Assembly (NCBI GenBank): GCA_937980205.1
Contig: CALJKW010000078.1
Location: 207,485-271,484, forward strand
Source of the DNA: an uncultured Myxococcales bacterium
Lineage (GTDB): Bacteria > Myxococcota > Myxococcia > Myxococcales > Myxococcaceae
Direction: 5' to 3'
DNA: 64,000 nucleotides
This document shows, piece after piece, positions 17,180 through 24,515 of this stretch; the stretch's first letter is position 1, and each line of letters begins with the position of its first letter. The position numbers and the translations under genes are program-made. The notes beneath the pieces are model-generated. The model had not been told where the DNA came from. It saw only the letters and a program-made list of their open reading frames with translations, and made no database searches.

Positions 17180-19288
17180 CTACTTCTTCTGGCTCTGCAG
17201 CGGCAGGATCCCCGACAGCGCCTCGCGGTCGAGCACCTTCTTCTCGACGAGCAGGTCGCGCAGCGTCGTCACCAGCGCCTTGTTCTTCGCGAGGATGTCG
17301 TGTGCGCGCTTGCGGTTCGCCTCGAGGATCTCGCGCACCGCCCGCTCGCTCGACTCGCGCAGCGCGTGCGACGGCGGCGGGTGCTCGCGCGACGGAGCCA
17401 TCAGCACGCGCACGCCCACGCCGTCGCCGCCCATGCCGAACTCTTCGACCAGCGCGCGGGCGATGTTCGTCGCGCGATCGAGATCCGCCGCGCTGCCGAT
17501 GGAGAGGTCCTCGAGCAAGAGCAGCTCGGCCTCGCGCCCGCCCATCAGCGTGCAGATCTGATCCTGCAGCTGGCCGCGCGTGACGACGTAGCGGTGCGCC
17601 GGGTCGGAGTACGCGACGAAGCCGAGCGAGCCGGCGAGGTCTCCGCGAATCGAGATGCGGTCGATGGTCGGGGTGTTCTCGCAGAACAGCGCGCACACCG
17701 CGTGGCCGGCCTCGTGCGTCGCGACCACGAACTCTTCGCGCGGCGTCAGCGCCGGCCGCTCGACGAACTCGCTGAGCGCCTTGTCGACGTCCTCGATCTC
17801 GGTGGGCTGCGTGGCGTCGCGGCGCTCGCGCAGCCGCATGCGCGCGAGCGTGCGGCACAGCGCCTGGAGGTGATCGCCGGAGTACCGCGTGTTCTGCCCC
17901 TCGACGAGATCGCCGGTGCGCTTCACCGCGTAGTCCATCGCGCGGGCCGACAGCGCGAGGCTCATCTTCTGGTCGTAGATGGAGAGGATCGCGCGGCGGT
18001 CGTCCGACCCCGGATAGGGGATCTGCAGGTGGAACTCGAAGCGCCCGGGCCGCAGCAGCGCCGGGTCCAGCGACTCGACGAAGTTCGTGGTGCCGACGAT
18101 GAACACGAGCTCGTCCTTGCGGAAGCCGTCCATCTCGGTGAGCAGCTGGTTCACCATCGAGTGCTCGACGCCGCTGCCCTGGTACGTGCCGCGGCGCACC
18201 GCGAACGAGTCGAGCTCGTCGAACACGATCACCGCCGGCGCCGCCTGCCGCGCCCGCATGAACACCTGCCGCAGGTTCTCTTCGCTCTCGCCGACCCACT
18301 TCGACTTGAGCTCGGGGCCGCTCACGACGCTGAGCGCCGCGCCGAGCGACGTCGCCATCGCCTTCGCGAACAGCGTCTTGCCGGTGCCGGGAGGGCCCCA
18401 GAAGATCATGCCGCGCGGGATCAGCGACTCGATGCGCTTCACCTGGTTCTCGTCGTTCAGCGCGTCCTTGTGCGCGAGCACGTCGAGGATGTCGCGCTGC
18501 AGCCGCTCCTTCACCTTCGCGTAGCCGCCGATGTCCTTCTGCAGATCGACGTCGGGCACCTGCAGCTGGCCGACGAGCGTGCCGGCGCGCAGCTGGCTGA
18601 ACGCGGGGCGCGTGTCGGCGGGGTAGTCCTCTCCCTGCAGCGTCGAGAGCAGCCGCCGCAGCCGCGCCGCGTTCACGCCCGAGACCTGCTTGTAGAGCGG
18701 GTAGACCGGCAGCGTCTTGTGCGCCGAGAGCTTCCTCGACTCGCGCTGCGTGACGAGCATGCCGAGGCGATCGCGCGGCACTCCGCTGAGCGTCTCGCGC
18801 CGCGGGAAGAGGTTGTCGATGACCTTCGGCAGCGCGAACGAGTGGTCGCGGAAGCCGAGGAACACGAGCTCGGGGTTCTCGTAGAGCAGCGGAATCGCCT
18901 CGCGCGCCTCGGCGCTCAGGCCGCCCGTCGAGGCGGTGAGCAGGTCGAGGTGCGGCAGCACGATGATGCGCTCGGCGACCGCGCCGCGCACCGCCTCGCG
19001 CAACAGGAAGAGAATCGCGCCGACGAGCCCCACGCCCTGCGGCAGCGGCGGGAGATCGGCGATCGGCCGACCGTCGAGGTACAGGAACTGGCGGCCCTCT
19101 TTCTTCAGCCGGTCGCGCACCGACTTGAAGACGAACGGCGTCAGCTCTTTGTCGGCCTCGACGAGCACCGACAGGCCGCGCCGCAGGCCGTCGGTGACGC
19201 GGGAGAGCTCCTGCGAGTACGCGGCCTCGACGGCGGCGAACGGCGTGAGCTCGACCGGGAGCTGCTCTTCGGGGACCGTGATGCTCAA
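17180..19288 (-). CDS. FtsH-like AAA+ metalloprotease lacking transmembrane anchors
   Basis: This 702-aa protein starts at TTG within the upstream stop (TTGA). Unlike housekeeping FtsH it has no N-terminal membrane helices; residues ~20-200 instead look like a degenerate nucleotide-binding fold (IIVLPHLDLL resembles a decayed Walker B). The active AAA module is intact: Walker A GPPGTGKT near 298-305, Walker B VIVFDELD near 353-360, second region of homology TTNFVESLDPALLRPGRF. The M41 protease domain has HEAGH near 525 and a later acidic metal ligand in the LEDLSIGSAADL region. It is a soluble ATP-dependent zinc protease. Neighbours are a coiled-coil partner, a SRPBCC sensor and a chaperone, the composition of an FtsH-based ternary system. 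Confidence 0.9.
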   Translation of the reverse strand: MSITVPEEQLPVELTPFAAVEAAYSQELSRVTDGLRRGLSVLVEADKELTPFVFKSVRDRLKKEGRQFLYLDGRPIADLPPLPQGVGLVGAILFLLREAVRGAVAERIIVLPHLDLLTASTGGLSAEAREAIPLLYENPELVFLGFRDHSFALPKVIDNLFPRRETLSGVPRDRLGMLVTQRESRKLSAHKTLPVYPLYKQVSGVNAARLRRLLSTLQGEDYPADTRPAFSQLRAGTLVGQLQVPDVDLQKDIGGYAKVKERLQRDILDVLAHKDALNDENQVKRIESLIPRGMIFWGPPGTGKTLFAKAMATSLGAALSVVSGPELKSKWVGESEENLRQVFMRARQAAPAVIVFDELDSFAVRRGTYQGSGVEHSMVNQLLTEMDGFRKDELVFIVGTTNFVESLDPALLRPGRFEFHLQIPYPGSDDRRAILSIYDQKMSLALSARAMDYAVKRTGDLVEGQNTRYSGDHLQALCRTLARMRLRERRDATQPTEIEDVDKALSEFVERPALTPREEFVVATHEAGHAVCALFCENTPTIDRISIRGDLAGSLGFVAYSDPAHRYVVTRGQLQDQICTLMGGREAELLLLEDLSIGSAADLDRATNIARALVEEFGMGGDGVGVRVLMAPSREHPPPSHALRESSERAVREILEANRKRAHDILAKNKALVTTLRDLLVEKKVLDREALSGILPLQSQKK

Positions 19289-19848
19289 ACCCGCACCTTG
19301 ATGGTGAGCTCGCCGGTCTCGGCGTTCTCGTTGACCTCTTCGACGGTGCCGAGCTGCGCGGCGCGCTCTTTGAGCGACGCGGCGGTCACGCGGTTCACGA
19401 CGCCGTCGAGCTCGGCCTTCAAGTCGCGCAGCCGGCCGCTGAGCTTCTCGGTGATCTGCTCGCGCAGCTTGTTCTCTTCGGCAGAAGCCTCGGCCTCGAG
19501 CGCGGCCTGCGCGTTCTTGCGCAGCTCCTGCTCGCGCATCGTGCGCGACTCGTCGACCGCGATGCCGGTGCGCTGCGCCTTGAGCTCGAGCGCCTTCTCG
19601 CCCTTCGCGACGACCTTCACCTCGCCGTCCTTCAGCGAGACCTCGACCACGATGCCGCCCTCTTCCTTCCGCACGGCCTTGTCGCCCTCGCGCGTGAAGC
19701 CCTTCTTCTCGAGCTCCGCGGCGAGCAGATCGGCCGTGCGCTCGCGGGTGAGGATGGGGAGCAGCTCGAGCTTCGACGCGACGCCGTCGTCGACCTGCAC
19801 GTGGCGGGAGAGGGACTCTTCGATGGAGATTCGATACGCGCGACTCAT
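19285..19848 (-). CDS. small partner of the FtsH-like protease, beta plus coiled coil
   Basis: This 187-aa protein starts at ATG, giving MSRAYRISIEESLSRHVQVDDG, directly after one arm of a 10-bp inverted repeat. The N-terminal ~85 residues are alternating beta/alpha (KLELLPIL, EEGGIVVEVSLKDGEVKVVA), residues ~95-165 a charged coiled coil, and the C-terminus a beta hairpin (GELTIKVRV). Pattern and position match the small X proteins encoded beside FtsH in ternary systems, to my memory. The stop overlaps the FtsH-like start, so stoichiometric production is likely. It is the first gene of the operon. A substrate-adaptor role is plausible but unproven. Confidence 0.82.
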   Translation of the reverse strand: MSRAYRISIEESLSRHVQVDDGVASKLELLPILTRERTADLLAAELEKKGFTREGDKAVRKEEGGIVVEVSLKDGEVKVVAKGEKALELKAQRTGIAVDESRTMREQELRKNAQAALEAEASAEENKLREQITEKLSGRLRDLKAELDGVVNRVTAASLKERAAQLGTVEEVNENAETGELTIKVRV

Positions 19849-19896
19849 GCCGGTGAGCTTGGCATAGCAACACCTGCGCTCGTAAGGCTCACCGGC
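19849..19896 (-). promoter_or_regulatory. 10-bp inverted repeat ending at start of FtsH-like operon
   Basis: GCCGGTGAGC and GCTCACCGGC are perfect inverted arms separated by 28 nt. On the minus strand the second arm ends directly at the ATG of the first operon gene and the first arm overlaps the stop of the methyltransferase-like gene. It could be an operator, a translational switch or a terminator for the upstream gene; there is no T-run, and no clear ribosome-binding site outside the arm. Confidence 0.55.
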
Positions 19897-20491
19897 GCTT
19901 CTTGCCGACGAACAACACGAACCGGTCGACCGGCTCGACCTCGACGTCGAAGCCGGCGCGGCCCATGCGCTTGATGAACGACGGGTCGACACTCGCCGAC
20001 CACACCACCAGCGTGCCGCGCGCCTTGAGCATCTGCGCCAGGCGCGTAAGGCCCGCCGGCCCGTACAGCTTCGAGTTCGTCGCGTCCGACAACGCGCTCG
20101 GACCGTTGTCCACGTCGAGCAGCACCGAATCGAAACGACCGTCGGCGGTCGCGACGTCACCGGGGTGAATGTTGACGCGCTTGTCCCTCAGCGCGTCGCC
20201 GTGCAGGTGGGCGAGCGGGCCCTTGTTCCACGCGATGACCGCCTTCGAGAGCTCGGCGACCAGCACGTTGGCCTCGGGCACGCCGTCGAGCACCGCGCGC
20301 AGCGTGTAGCCGAGGCCCAGGCCTCCGATGAGGACGCGGCGCGAGCCCACGGCGTGCTTCGCCATCGCGACCTCGGACTGGTGGCGACGGCTCGACATGA
20401 GCTCGTGCCCGCCCGAGCGGATGACGTACTCACCATCGCGCTCTTGCAGCACCAGCGCGCCGTCGCGTGCGAGCGTGACCCAGGGCTTCAC
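19889..20491 (-). CDS. spermidine synthase-like methyltransferase-fold protein
   Basis: This 200-aa protein starts at GTG behind a strong AGGAGG, so upstream extensions are unnecessary. It has the Rossmann methyltransferase core seen in spermidine synthases: VLIGGLGLGYTLRAVL (glycine loop), VLVAELSKAVIAWN (acidic strand end, E binds nucleoside ribose), DSVLLDVDNGPSAL (motif near the active site). The protein is about 80 residues shorter than typical SpeE and lacks the N-terminal beta domain, so it may be an uncharacterised methyltransferase rather than a polyamine synthase. It precedes the FtsH-like operon on the same strand, 40 nt before it. Confidence 0.8.
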   Translation of the reverse strand: MKPWVTLARDGALVLQERDGEYVIRSGGHELMSSRRHQSEVAMAKHAVGSRRVLIGGLGLGYTLRAVLDGVPEANVLVAELSKAVIAWNKGPLAHLHGDALRDKRVNIHPGDVATADGRFDSVLLDVDNGPSALSDATNSKLYGPAGLTRLAQMLKARGTLVVWSASVDPSFIKRMGRAGFDVEVEPVDRFVLFVGKKRR

Positions 20492-20647
20492 GGCGACCTC
20501 CTCTACGTGAGCGTGGCCGCTTGGCAAAGCGCGCTGATCCCGATTCGTAACCGACGCGTCGATCGGCGTTACGCGCGCAGGACTTCGCGAGCCTGCTCGA
20601 ACCGCCGTCACCATCCAGCCACGCGGAATCGCTGTGTTTCCAACACG

Positions 20648-20664
20648 TGGCACGTGCCTCGCTT
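20648..20664 (+). promoter_or_regulatory. sigma54-like -24/-12 promoter for hsp20 operon
   Basis: TGGCACGTGCCTCGCTT has the -24 GG at 20649-20650 and -12 GC at 20661-20662 with the required spacing; only one T of the -12 TTGC is changed. It lies ~45 nt upstream of the Hsp20 ATG, giving a leader of about 35 nt. It also contains the palindrome GGCACGTGCC. Confidence 0.6.
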
Positions 20665-20708
20665 ACCGCGCGGCGACCAGTCGTTCTTCCGGGGAGAACC
20701 CAAACACC

Positions 20709-21242
20709 ATGTTCGAAGAGATCGACACGACGATTCGCAGCGTCGAGCGGCTGTACCGCGCGGTCAGTGGCCGCGAGGCGAACGGAGTCGACGCCGCGCC
20801 GATCCCTCCCGAGCGTGATGCCGCGAAGCACGTCGACGAGCAGCTCGACAAGCTGCTCGCCACGCTCTCGCGCGTGCCGCAGGCCTTGGCGCCGATGGCC
20901 GCGCGCCCGGCGATGCCTGCGTGGGCGCCGCCCGTCTCCATCTTCGCGCGCAAGAACGAGCTGCTCGTCTGCGTCGATCTTCCCGGAGTCTCGCGCGATC
21001 ACCTCACCGTCACCGCGACCGCAGGCGCGATCACCGTCAGCGGCCGCCGGCCGTCGCCGTTCAGCGAGGCCGAGGCGCGGCTGCAGCGCGGTGAGGCTCC
21101 GCTCGGAGCCTTCCGCCGCGAGATCGCCCTGCCGCCCGACGCCGCACTCGAAGGACTCAGCGCGTCGCTCAAGGACGGCGTGCTCGAGATCCGCGTGCCG
21201 CGCGCCGAGAAGCAGGCGCCTCGCGCGATTCAGGTCCAGTAG
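20709..21242 (+). CDS. Hsp20/alpha-crystallin small heat-shock protein
   Basis: This 177-aa protein has the alpha-crystallin domain at residues ~75-170: VSIFARKNELLVCVDLPGVS, ITVSGRR, FRREIALPP and the end motif LKDGVLEIRVPR (GVLxIxxP). The N-terminal region is helical and acidic (ERDAAKHVDEQLDKLLATLS). It is an ATP-independent holdase that binds unfolded or aggregating proteins. ATG is preceded by GGGGAGAA. A sigma54-like promoter precedes it, and a Trp-rich low-complexity protein follows after 29 nt, a likely client or partner. The N-terminus differs from typical Hsp20 and may be adapted to this partner (inference). Confidence 0.92.
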   Translation: MFEEIDTTIRSVERLYRAVSGREANGVDAAPIPPERDAAKHVDEQLDKLLATLSRVPQALAPMAARPAMPAWAPPVSIFARKNELLVCVDLPGVSRDHLTVTATAGAITVSGRRPSPFSEAEARLQRGEAPLGAFRREIALPPDAALEGLSASLKDGVLEIRVPRAEKQAPRAIQVQ

Positions 21243-21271
21243 TCCAACGCAGTACTCACGAGGGAGAGGTC

Positions 21272-22252
21272 ATGGAGACGGCAAAGGTTGATCTTCGCAA
21301 GCTGCAACTGTTGAACGACCGCATCACGCAGGTCATCGACGCGCTGAACCAGGTGCGCTCTTCGGCCCACGGATTTACGTCGCAGCCCTCCTGGCAGGGC
21401 TGGAGCTGGGGCCAGGGCAACAACTGGCAGAGCTGGTCGCAGCCCTGGTCGTGGTCGCAGCCGTGGAGCTGGTCGCAGCCCTCCTGGCAGTCGCAGCCGT
21501 GGAGCTGGGGCTCGCAGCAGTGGCAGGGCCCGCAGTCCTGGCAGCAGCCGTGGGGCTGGTCGCAGCCTCAGTGGCAGTCGCAGCCGTGGAGCTGGGGCTC
21601 GCAGCAGCAGTGGCAGGGCCCGCAGTCCTGGCAGCAGCCGTGGGGCTGGTCGCAGCAGCCCTCCTGGCAGTCGCAGCCGTGGAGCTGGGGCTCGCAGCAG
21701 TGGCAGGGCCCGCAGTCCTGGCAGCAGCCGTGGGGCTGGTCGCAGCCTCAGTGGCAGTCGCAGCCGTGGAGCTGGGGCTCCCAGCAGCAGTGGCAGGGCC
21801 CGCAGCAGTCGTGGCTGAGCAGCAGCCCGTGGCAGTGGCAGTCGTGGAGCGGCCCGCAGGGCTGGACGCCGTGGAGCGGCGGCCCGCAGGCGTGGAGCGC
21901 TCCGTGGGCGCCGTGGTCGCAGCAGCCGTGGGCGACCGGCCCGCAGCAGGGCCAGCAGCAGCAGCCGTCGCAGCAGCAGGGCTCCTCGTCGCAGCCGCCG
22001 CCCGCCGGCGCGCAGGCGACGGGCCCGACGGCTCCCGTGATTCCGCAGAGCGGCTGGACGCAGCCGCAGCCCGGCCTGAGCCACACGCCGGGTGACGAGT
22101 CCTCGCCGTGGCAGCCGCGCTGGGGCCAGCCGTGGGGCCCGGGCCCGCTCCCGTACGCACAGGCGCTGCAGCTCGGCCAGCAGTTCCCGTGGGGCTGGGG
22201 CCCGAACGGCCCGAGCGGCCCGAGCGGCTCCAGCGGCCCGAACGGCGCCTGA
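21272..22252 (+). CDS. tryptophan-rich low-complexity repeat protein
   Basis: This 326-aa protein has 50 tryptophans (15%), most of the rest being Gln, Ser, Pro and Gly. Residues 1-34 form a conventional amphipathic helix (KVDLRKLQLLNDRITQVIDA). Residues ~38-200 are repeats built from SWQSQPWSWGSQQ and WQGPQSWQQPWGWSQ, arranged as a 60-aa unit. The tail (~200-326) is irregular and rich in Gln, Pro and Gly. It has no signal peptide, Cys or Lys in the repeats, and almost no charge. Such composition favours aromatic stacking, self-association, phase separation or coating of a surface. ATG is preceded by GGGAGAGG. It is co-transcribed with Hsp20. I know of no family for the repeat part. Confidence 0.88.
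   Translation: METAKVDLRKLQLLNDRITQVIDALNQVRSSAHGFTSQPSWQGWSWGQGNNWQSWSQPWSWSQPWSWSQPSWQSQPWSWGSQQWQGPQSWQQPWGWSQPQWQSQPWSWGSQQQWQGPQSWQQPWGWSQQPSWQSQPWSWGSQQWQGPQSWQQPWGWSQPQWQSQPWSWGSQQQWQGPQQSWLSSSPWQWQSWSGPQGWTPWSGGPQAWSAPWAPWSQQPWATGPQQGQQQQPSQQQGSSSQPPPAGAQATGPTAPVIPQSGWTQPQPGLSHTPGDESSPWQPRWGQPWGPGPLPYAQALQLGQQFPWGWGPNGPSGPSGSSGPNGA
21481..21840 (+). repeat. 180-bp tandem duplication in Trp-rich gene
   Basis: Bases 21481-21625 and 21661-21805 match at 144 of 145 positions at an exact spacing of 180 nt, then diverge. The near identity even at third positions points to recent duplication or continuing gene conversion; the unit keeps the frame (60 codons). Confidence 0.95.
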
Positions 22253-22269
22253 CAACTTCGTGCAGTACC

Positions 22270-22320
22270 GGGGCGGCGGCTCGAGCATGGCGCAGGCGGG
22301 CCGCCCCCCGTCCTTTTTCT
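22270..22320 (+). terminator. rho-independent terminator after Trp-rich gene
   Basis: GGGGCGGC (22270) and GCCGCCCC (22300) form an 8-bp GC stem with a 22-nt loop, followed by CCCGTCCTTTTTCT. It lies 17 nt after the stop codon, so expression of Hsp20 and the Trp-rich protein may be set higher than that of the downstream genes. Confidence 0.7.
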
Positions 22321-22343
22321 GAAGCACCCGACAGGAGACGACC

Positions 22344-22529
22344 ATGAGCCCGAGCGAAACCGTCAACGCCGCGCTGAAGGGCGGCTCTGTCGAAGAAGTG
22401 ACTGACGACGGTGCGGTGACGCTGCGGCTGCCGACCGGCGCCTGCGAAGTCGTGTGGATTCCGCTGGAGCACGTCATCCGCATCCGCGCGGTGCTCGCCC
22501 GGACGCGCGCCGAGCGGAGCTCCTCCTGA
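22344..22529 (+). CDS. 61-aa small protein coupled to Lon-like gene
   Basis: ATG is preceded by GACAGGAGACGACC, a good ribosome-binding site. The sequence is a small beta-rich protein (VEEVTDDGAVTLRLPTGACE, then VVWIPLEHVIRIRAVLARTR) resembling a single SH3- or Hfq-like barrel, but I recognise no family. Its TGA overlaps the probable CTG start of the TPR-Lon-like gene, so it is probably translated as a coupled pair. Confidence 0.75.
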   Translation: MSPSETVNAALKGGSVEEVTDDGAVTLRLPTGACEVVWIPLEHVIRIRAVLARTRAERSSS

Positions 22530-24463
22530 ACCACCTGTCCCACGCCCGCGTCCTCGTCGAGCTGGGAGAGCTGCCGGAAGCCGAGCTCGCGATCACCGAG
22601 GTGCTCGACGAGCACCCCGACGACCTCGACGCGATGTCGCTCTTCGCGAAGGTGAAGCACATGAAGGGCGAGCTCTCGCAGGCGGTCGCCTGCTGGGCGC
22701 ACATCGCGACGCGTTCGCCGCCTCCGGAAGCAGCGCAGCAGCAGCTCGCGAGCATTCTGCAGCTCGCGCTCGACCCGCAGCGCGGCGCTGGAGAGTTCCT
22801 CGCGCTCGGCCAGCTGCAGCTCGTGCGCAAGCCGGCGGCGTACCTCGAGCTCGAGCACGCGTTCTCGGCGTTCGTGCAGCGCAAGGTCGACGAGGCCCGC
22901 GCGCGCTGCGACGCCGTCGCGCGCAAGAACCAGAGCAAAGATCGCGACACGTACAAGCTCGCGGTGCTCGCCGACGCGTGGATCTGCGAGCTCGCCGGAG
23001 AGCTCGAGGCCGCGTGCGACGTCCTCGAGCGGCTCGGCACCGAGCGCGGCTTCGAGGCCGACACCGACCGCGTCGTCGCGCTCGAGCGCATCTACGAGCG
23101 GCTCGGCACTCCCGACAAGCTCGAGGCGGCGCTGCACATCTGCCAGTTCCTCGAGAAGAAGCACCAGCGGCTGTCGACGCTGTCACGCCTCGCGGCGCTG
23201 CACCGGCGCCTGGGCAACTTCGGCAGGGCCCTCGAGCTCGAGGTCCAGTACGACGCCGCGTTCAAGAGCCGCATGCACCGGCCGACGTTCGGCGAGGTCG
23301 TGGCCGTCGCCGCCCAGAAGTACGTCCCGCTCTCGAAGCTGGTGACGCTGAAGTTCGTGGAGAAGGAGCTGCACGCCGAGCCCTCTCGCCGCGAGCAGGG
23401 CCTCGCGCTGGCGCTGAGCGGCAACCTCGGCGACTCGGCCGCCGCGTTCCTCGCCACGAACGAGCTGCTCGACGCGAAGTACCTGGCCGACCTCTCGGCG
23501 CTGTCCGGTGCGCCCGAAGCGGCCGCCCTGCTCTACCGCGACGTGCTCGAGCGCGACATGACCGACGTGCGCGTCATCGCGTGGATGCTGGATCACCACG
23601 CGCGCCACGGCTCGGACACCGTCGCCGACGTGTTCAAGAAGCCCGAGCTCGCGACGCAGGCGCGCGAGCTGCTGCTGCAGTCGGTGCGCACGGCTCCGAA
23701 CCGCGCCGCCACGTGGAGGCAGCTCGCGACGGTCTACGCGCTGTCGGCCGAGCACAACGAGGCGCGGCGCTGCCGCGAGCGCGCCGAGACGCTCGAGGCC
23801 ACCGCGAAGCGCGACGAGCGGCCCATCGGTCGCGCGCTCGCCGCTGCGGTCTACCGCTTCGTCGGCAGCGCGAAGGGCCTGGTGCACGAGGTCTGGGCCA
23901 GCCGCGAGGTCGCGCCCGCCGGCACCGGAGGCACCCTGCCCGACGGCCGCATCCTCGGGAACCTGCCGGCCGAGATGCGGGCCGCGGTGCAGAGCACGTT
24001 CCTCTCCACGCGCGAGTACGCGCGGTCGAAGTTCCCGCATCTGACGCACGACCTGCTCGACTACACGTACACGTACAAGGTGACGAAGGACGACGAGCCG
24101 TCGCACGGGCTCTCGGCGGGGCTGCCGACGGCGCTGGCCTTCCTCTCGGTGTTCCTGCAGAAGCCGCTGCCGCAGTCGATGTGCGCGAGCGGCTGCGTGG
24201 TGGCGGATGCGCACGACGTCGTGTCGCTGCGCTCGGTCGGTGACACCGAGCACAAGGTGAAGGCGGCGTACAACCGGAACCTGAAGCAGCTGCTGCTGCC
24301 GCAGGCGAACCGCAGTGAGCTCGAGGCCAACGCGCGGATCCCCGCGTCGGTGCGCGAGGACCTCGTGCGGTACGTGTCGGATCTCGACGAGGCGGTGAAG
24401 CTCGTGTGGGGCGACGAGGTGCTGCACGAGACCACGCCGCTGACGCTCGTCGCGTCGGCTTGA
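22526..24463 (+). CDS. TPR protein with C-terminal Lon-type protease domain, no ATPase
   Basis: The protein has about 645 aa if CTG (CTGA overlap) is the start; the TPR fold needs residues from LSHARVLVELGELPEAELA onward, and the only upstream alternative is GTG at 22454 inside the previous gene. Residues 1-440 are helical repeats. Residues ~510-635 match the Lon (S16) proteolytic domain: catalytic Ser530 in SHGLSAGLPTAL, Lys577 in GDTEHKVKAAYNR, then LLLPQANRSELE. The AAA+ module of true Lon proteases is missing. It may therefore be an ATP-independent or partner-driven protease recruited by TPR contacts. Setting beside Hsp20 and a low-complexity protein suggests quality control of that protein (inference). 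Confidence 0.85.
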   Translation: MNHLSHARVLVELGELPEAELAITEVLDEHPDDLDAMSLFAKVKHMKGELSQAVACWAHIATRSPPPEAAQQQLASILQLALDPQRGAGEFLALGQLQLVRKPAAYLELEHAFSAFVQRKVDEARARCDAVARKNQSKDRDTYKLAVLADAWICELAGELEAACDVLERLGTERGFEADTDRVVALERIYERLGTPDKLEAALHICQFLEKKHQRLSTLSRLAALHRRLGNFGRALELEVQYDAAFKSRMHRPTFGEVVAVAAQKYVPLSKLVTLKFVEKELHAEPSRREQGLALALSGNLGDSAAAFLATNELLDAKYLADLSALSGAPEAAALLYRDVLERDMTDVRVIAWMLDHHARHGSDTVADVFKKPELATQARELLLQSVRTAPNRAATWRQLATVYALSAEHNEARRCRERAETLEATAKRDERPIGRALAAAVYRFVGSAKGLVHEVWASREVAPAGTGGTLPDGRILGNLPAEMRAAVQSTFLSTREYARSKFPHLTHDLLDYTYTYKVTKDDEPSHGLSAGLPTALAFLSVFLQKPLPQSMCASGCVVADAHDVVSLRSVGDTEHKVKAAYNRNLKQLLLPQANRSELEANARIPASVREDLVRYVSDLDEAVKLVWGDEVLHETTPLTLVASA

Positions 24464-24515
24464 CGCCGCCCTGTTGGGTGTCGATGAGAGAGGGCAGGCG
24501 TATGCTCGACTCGTC

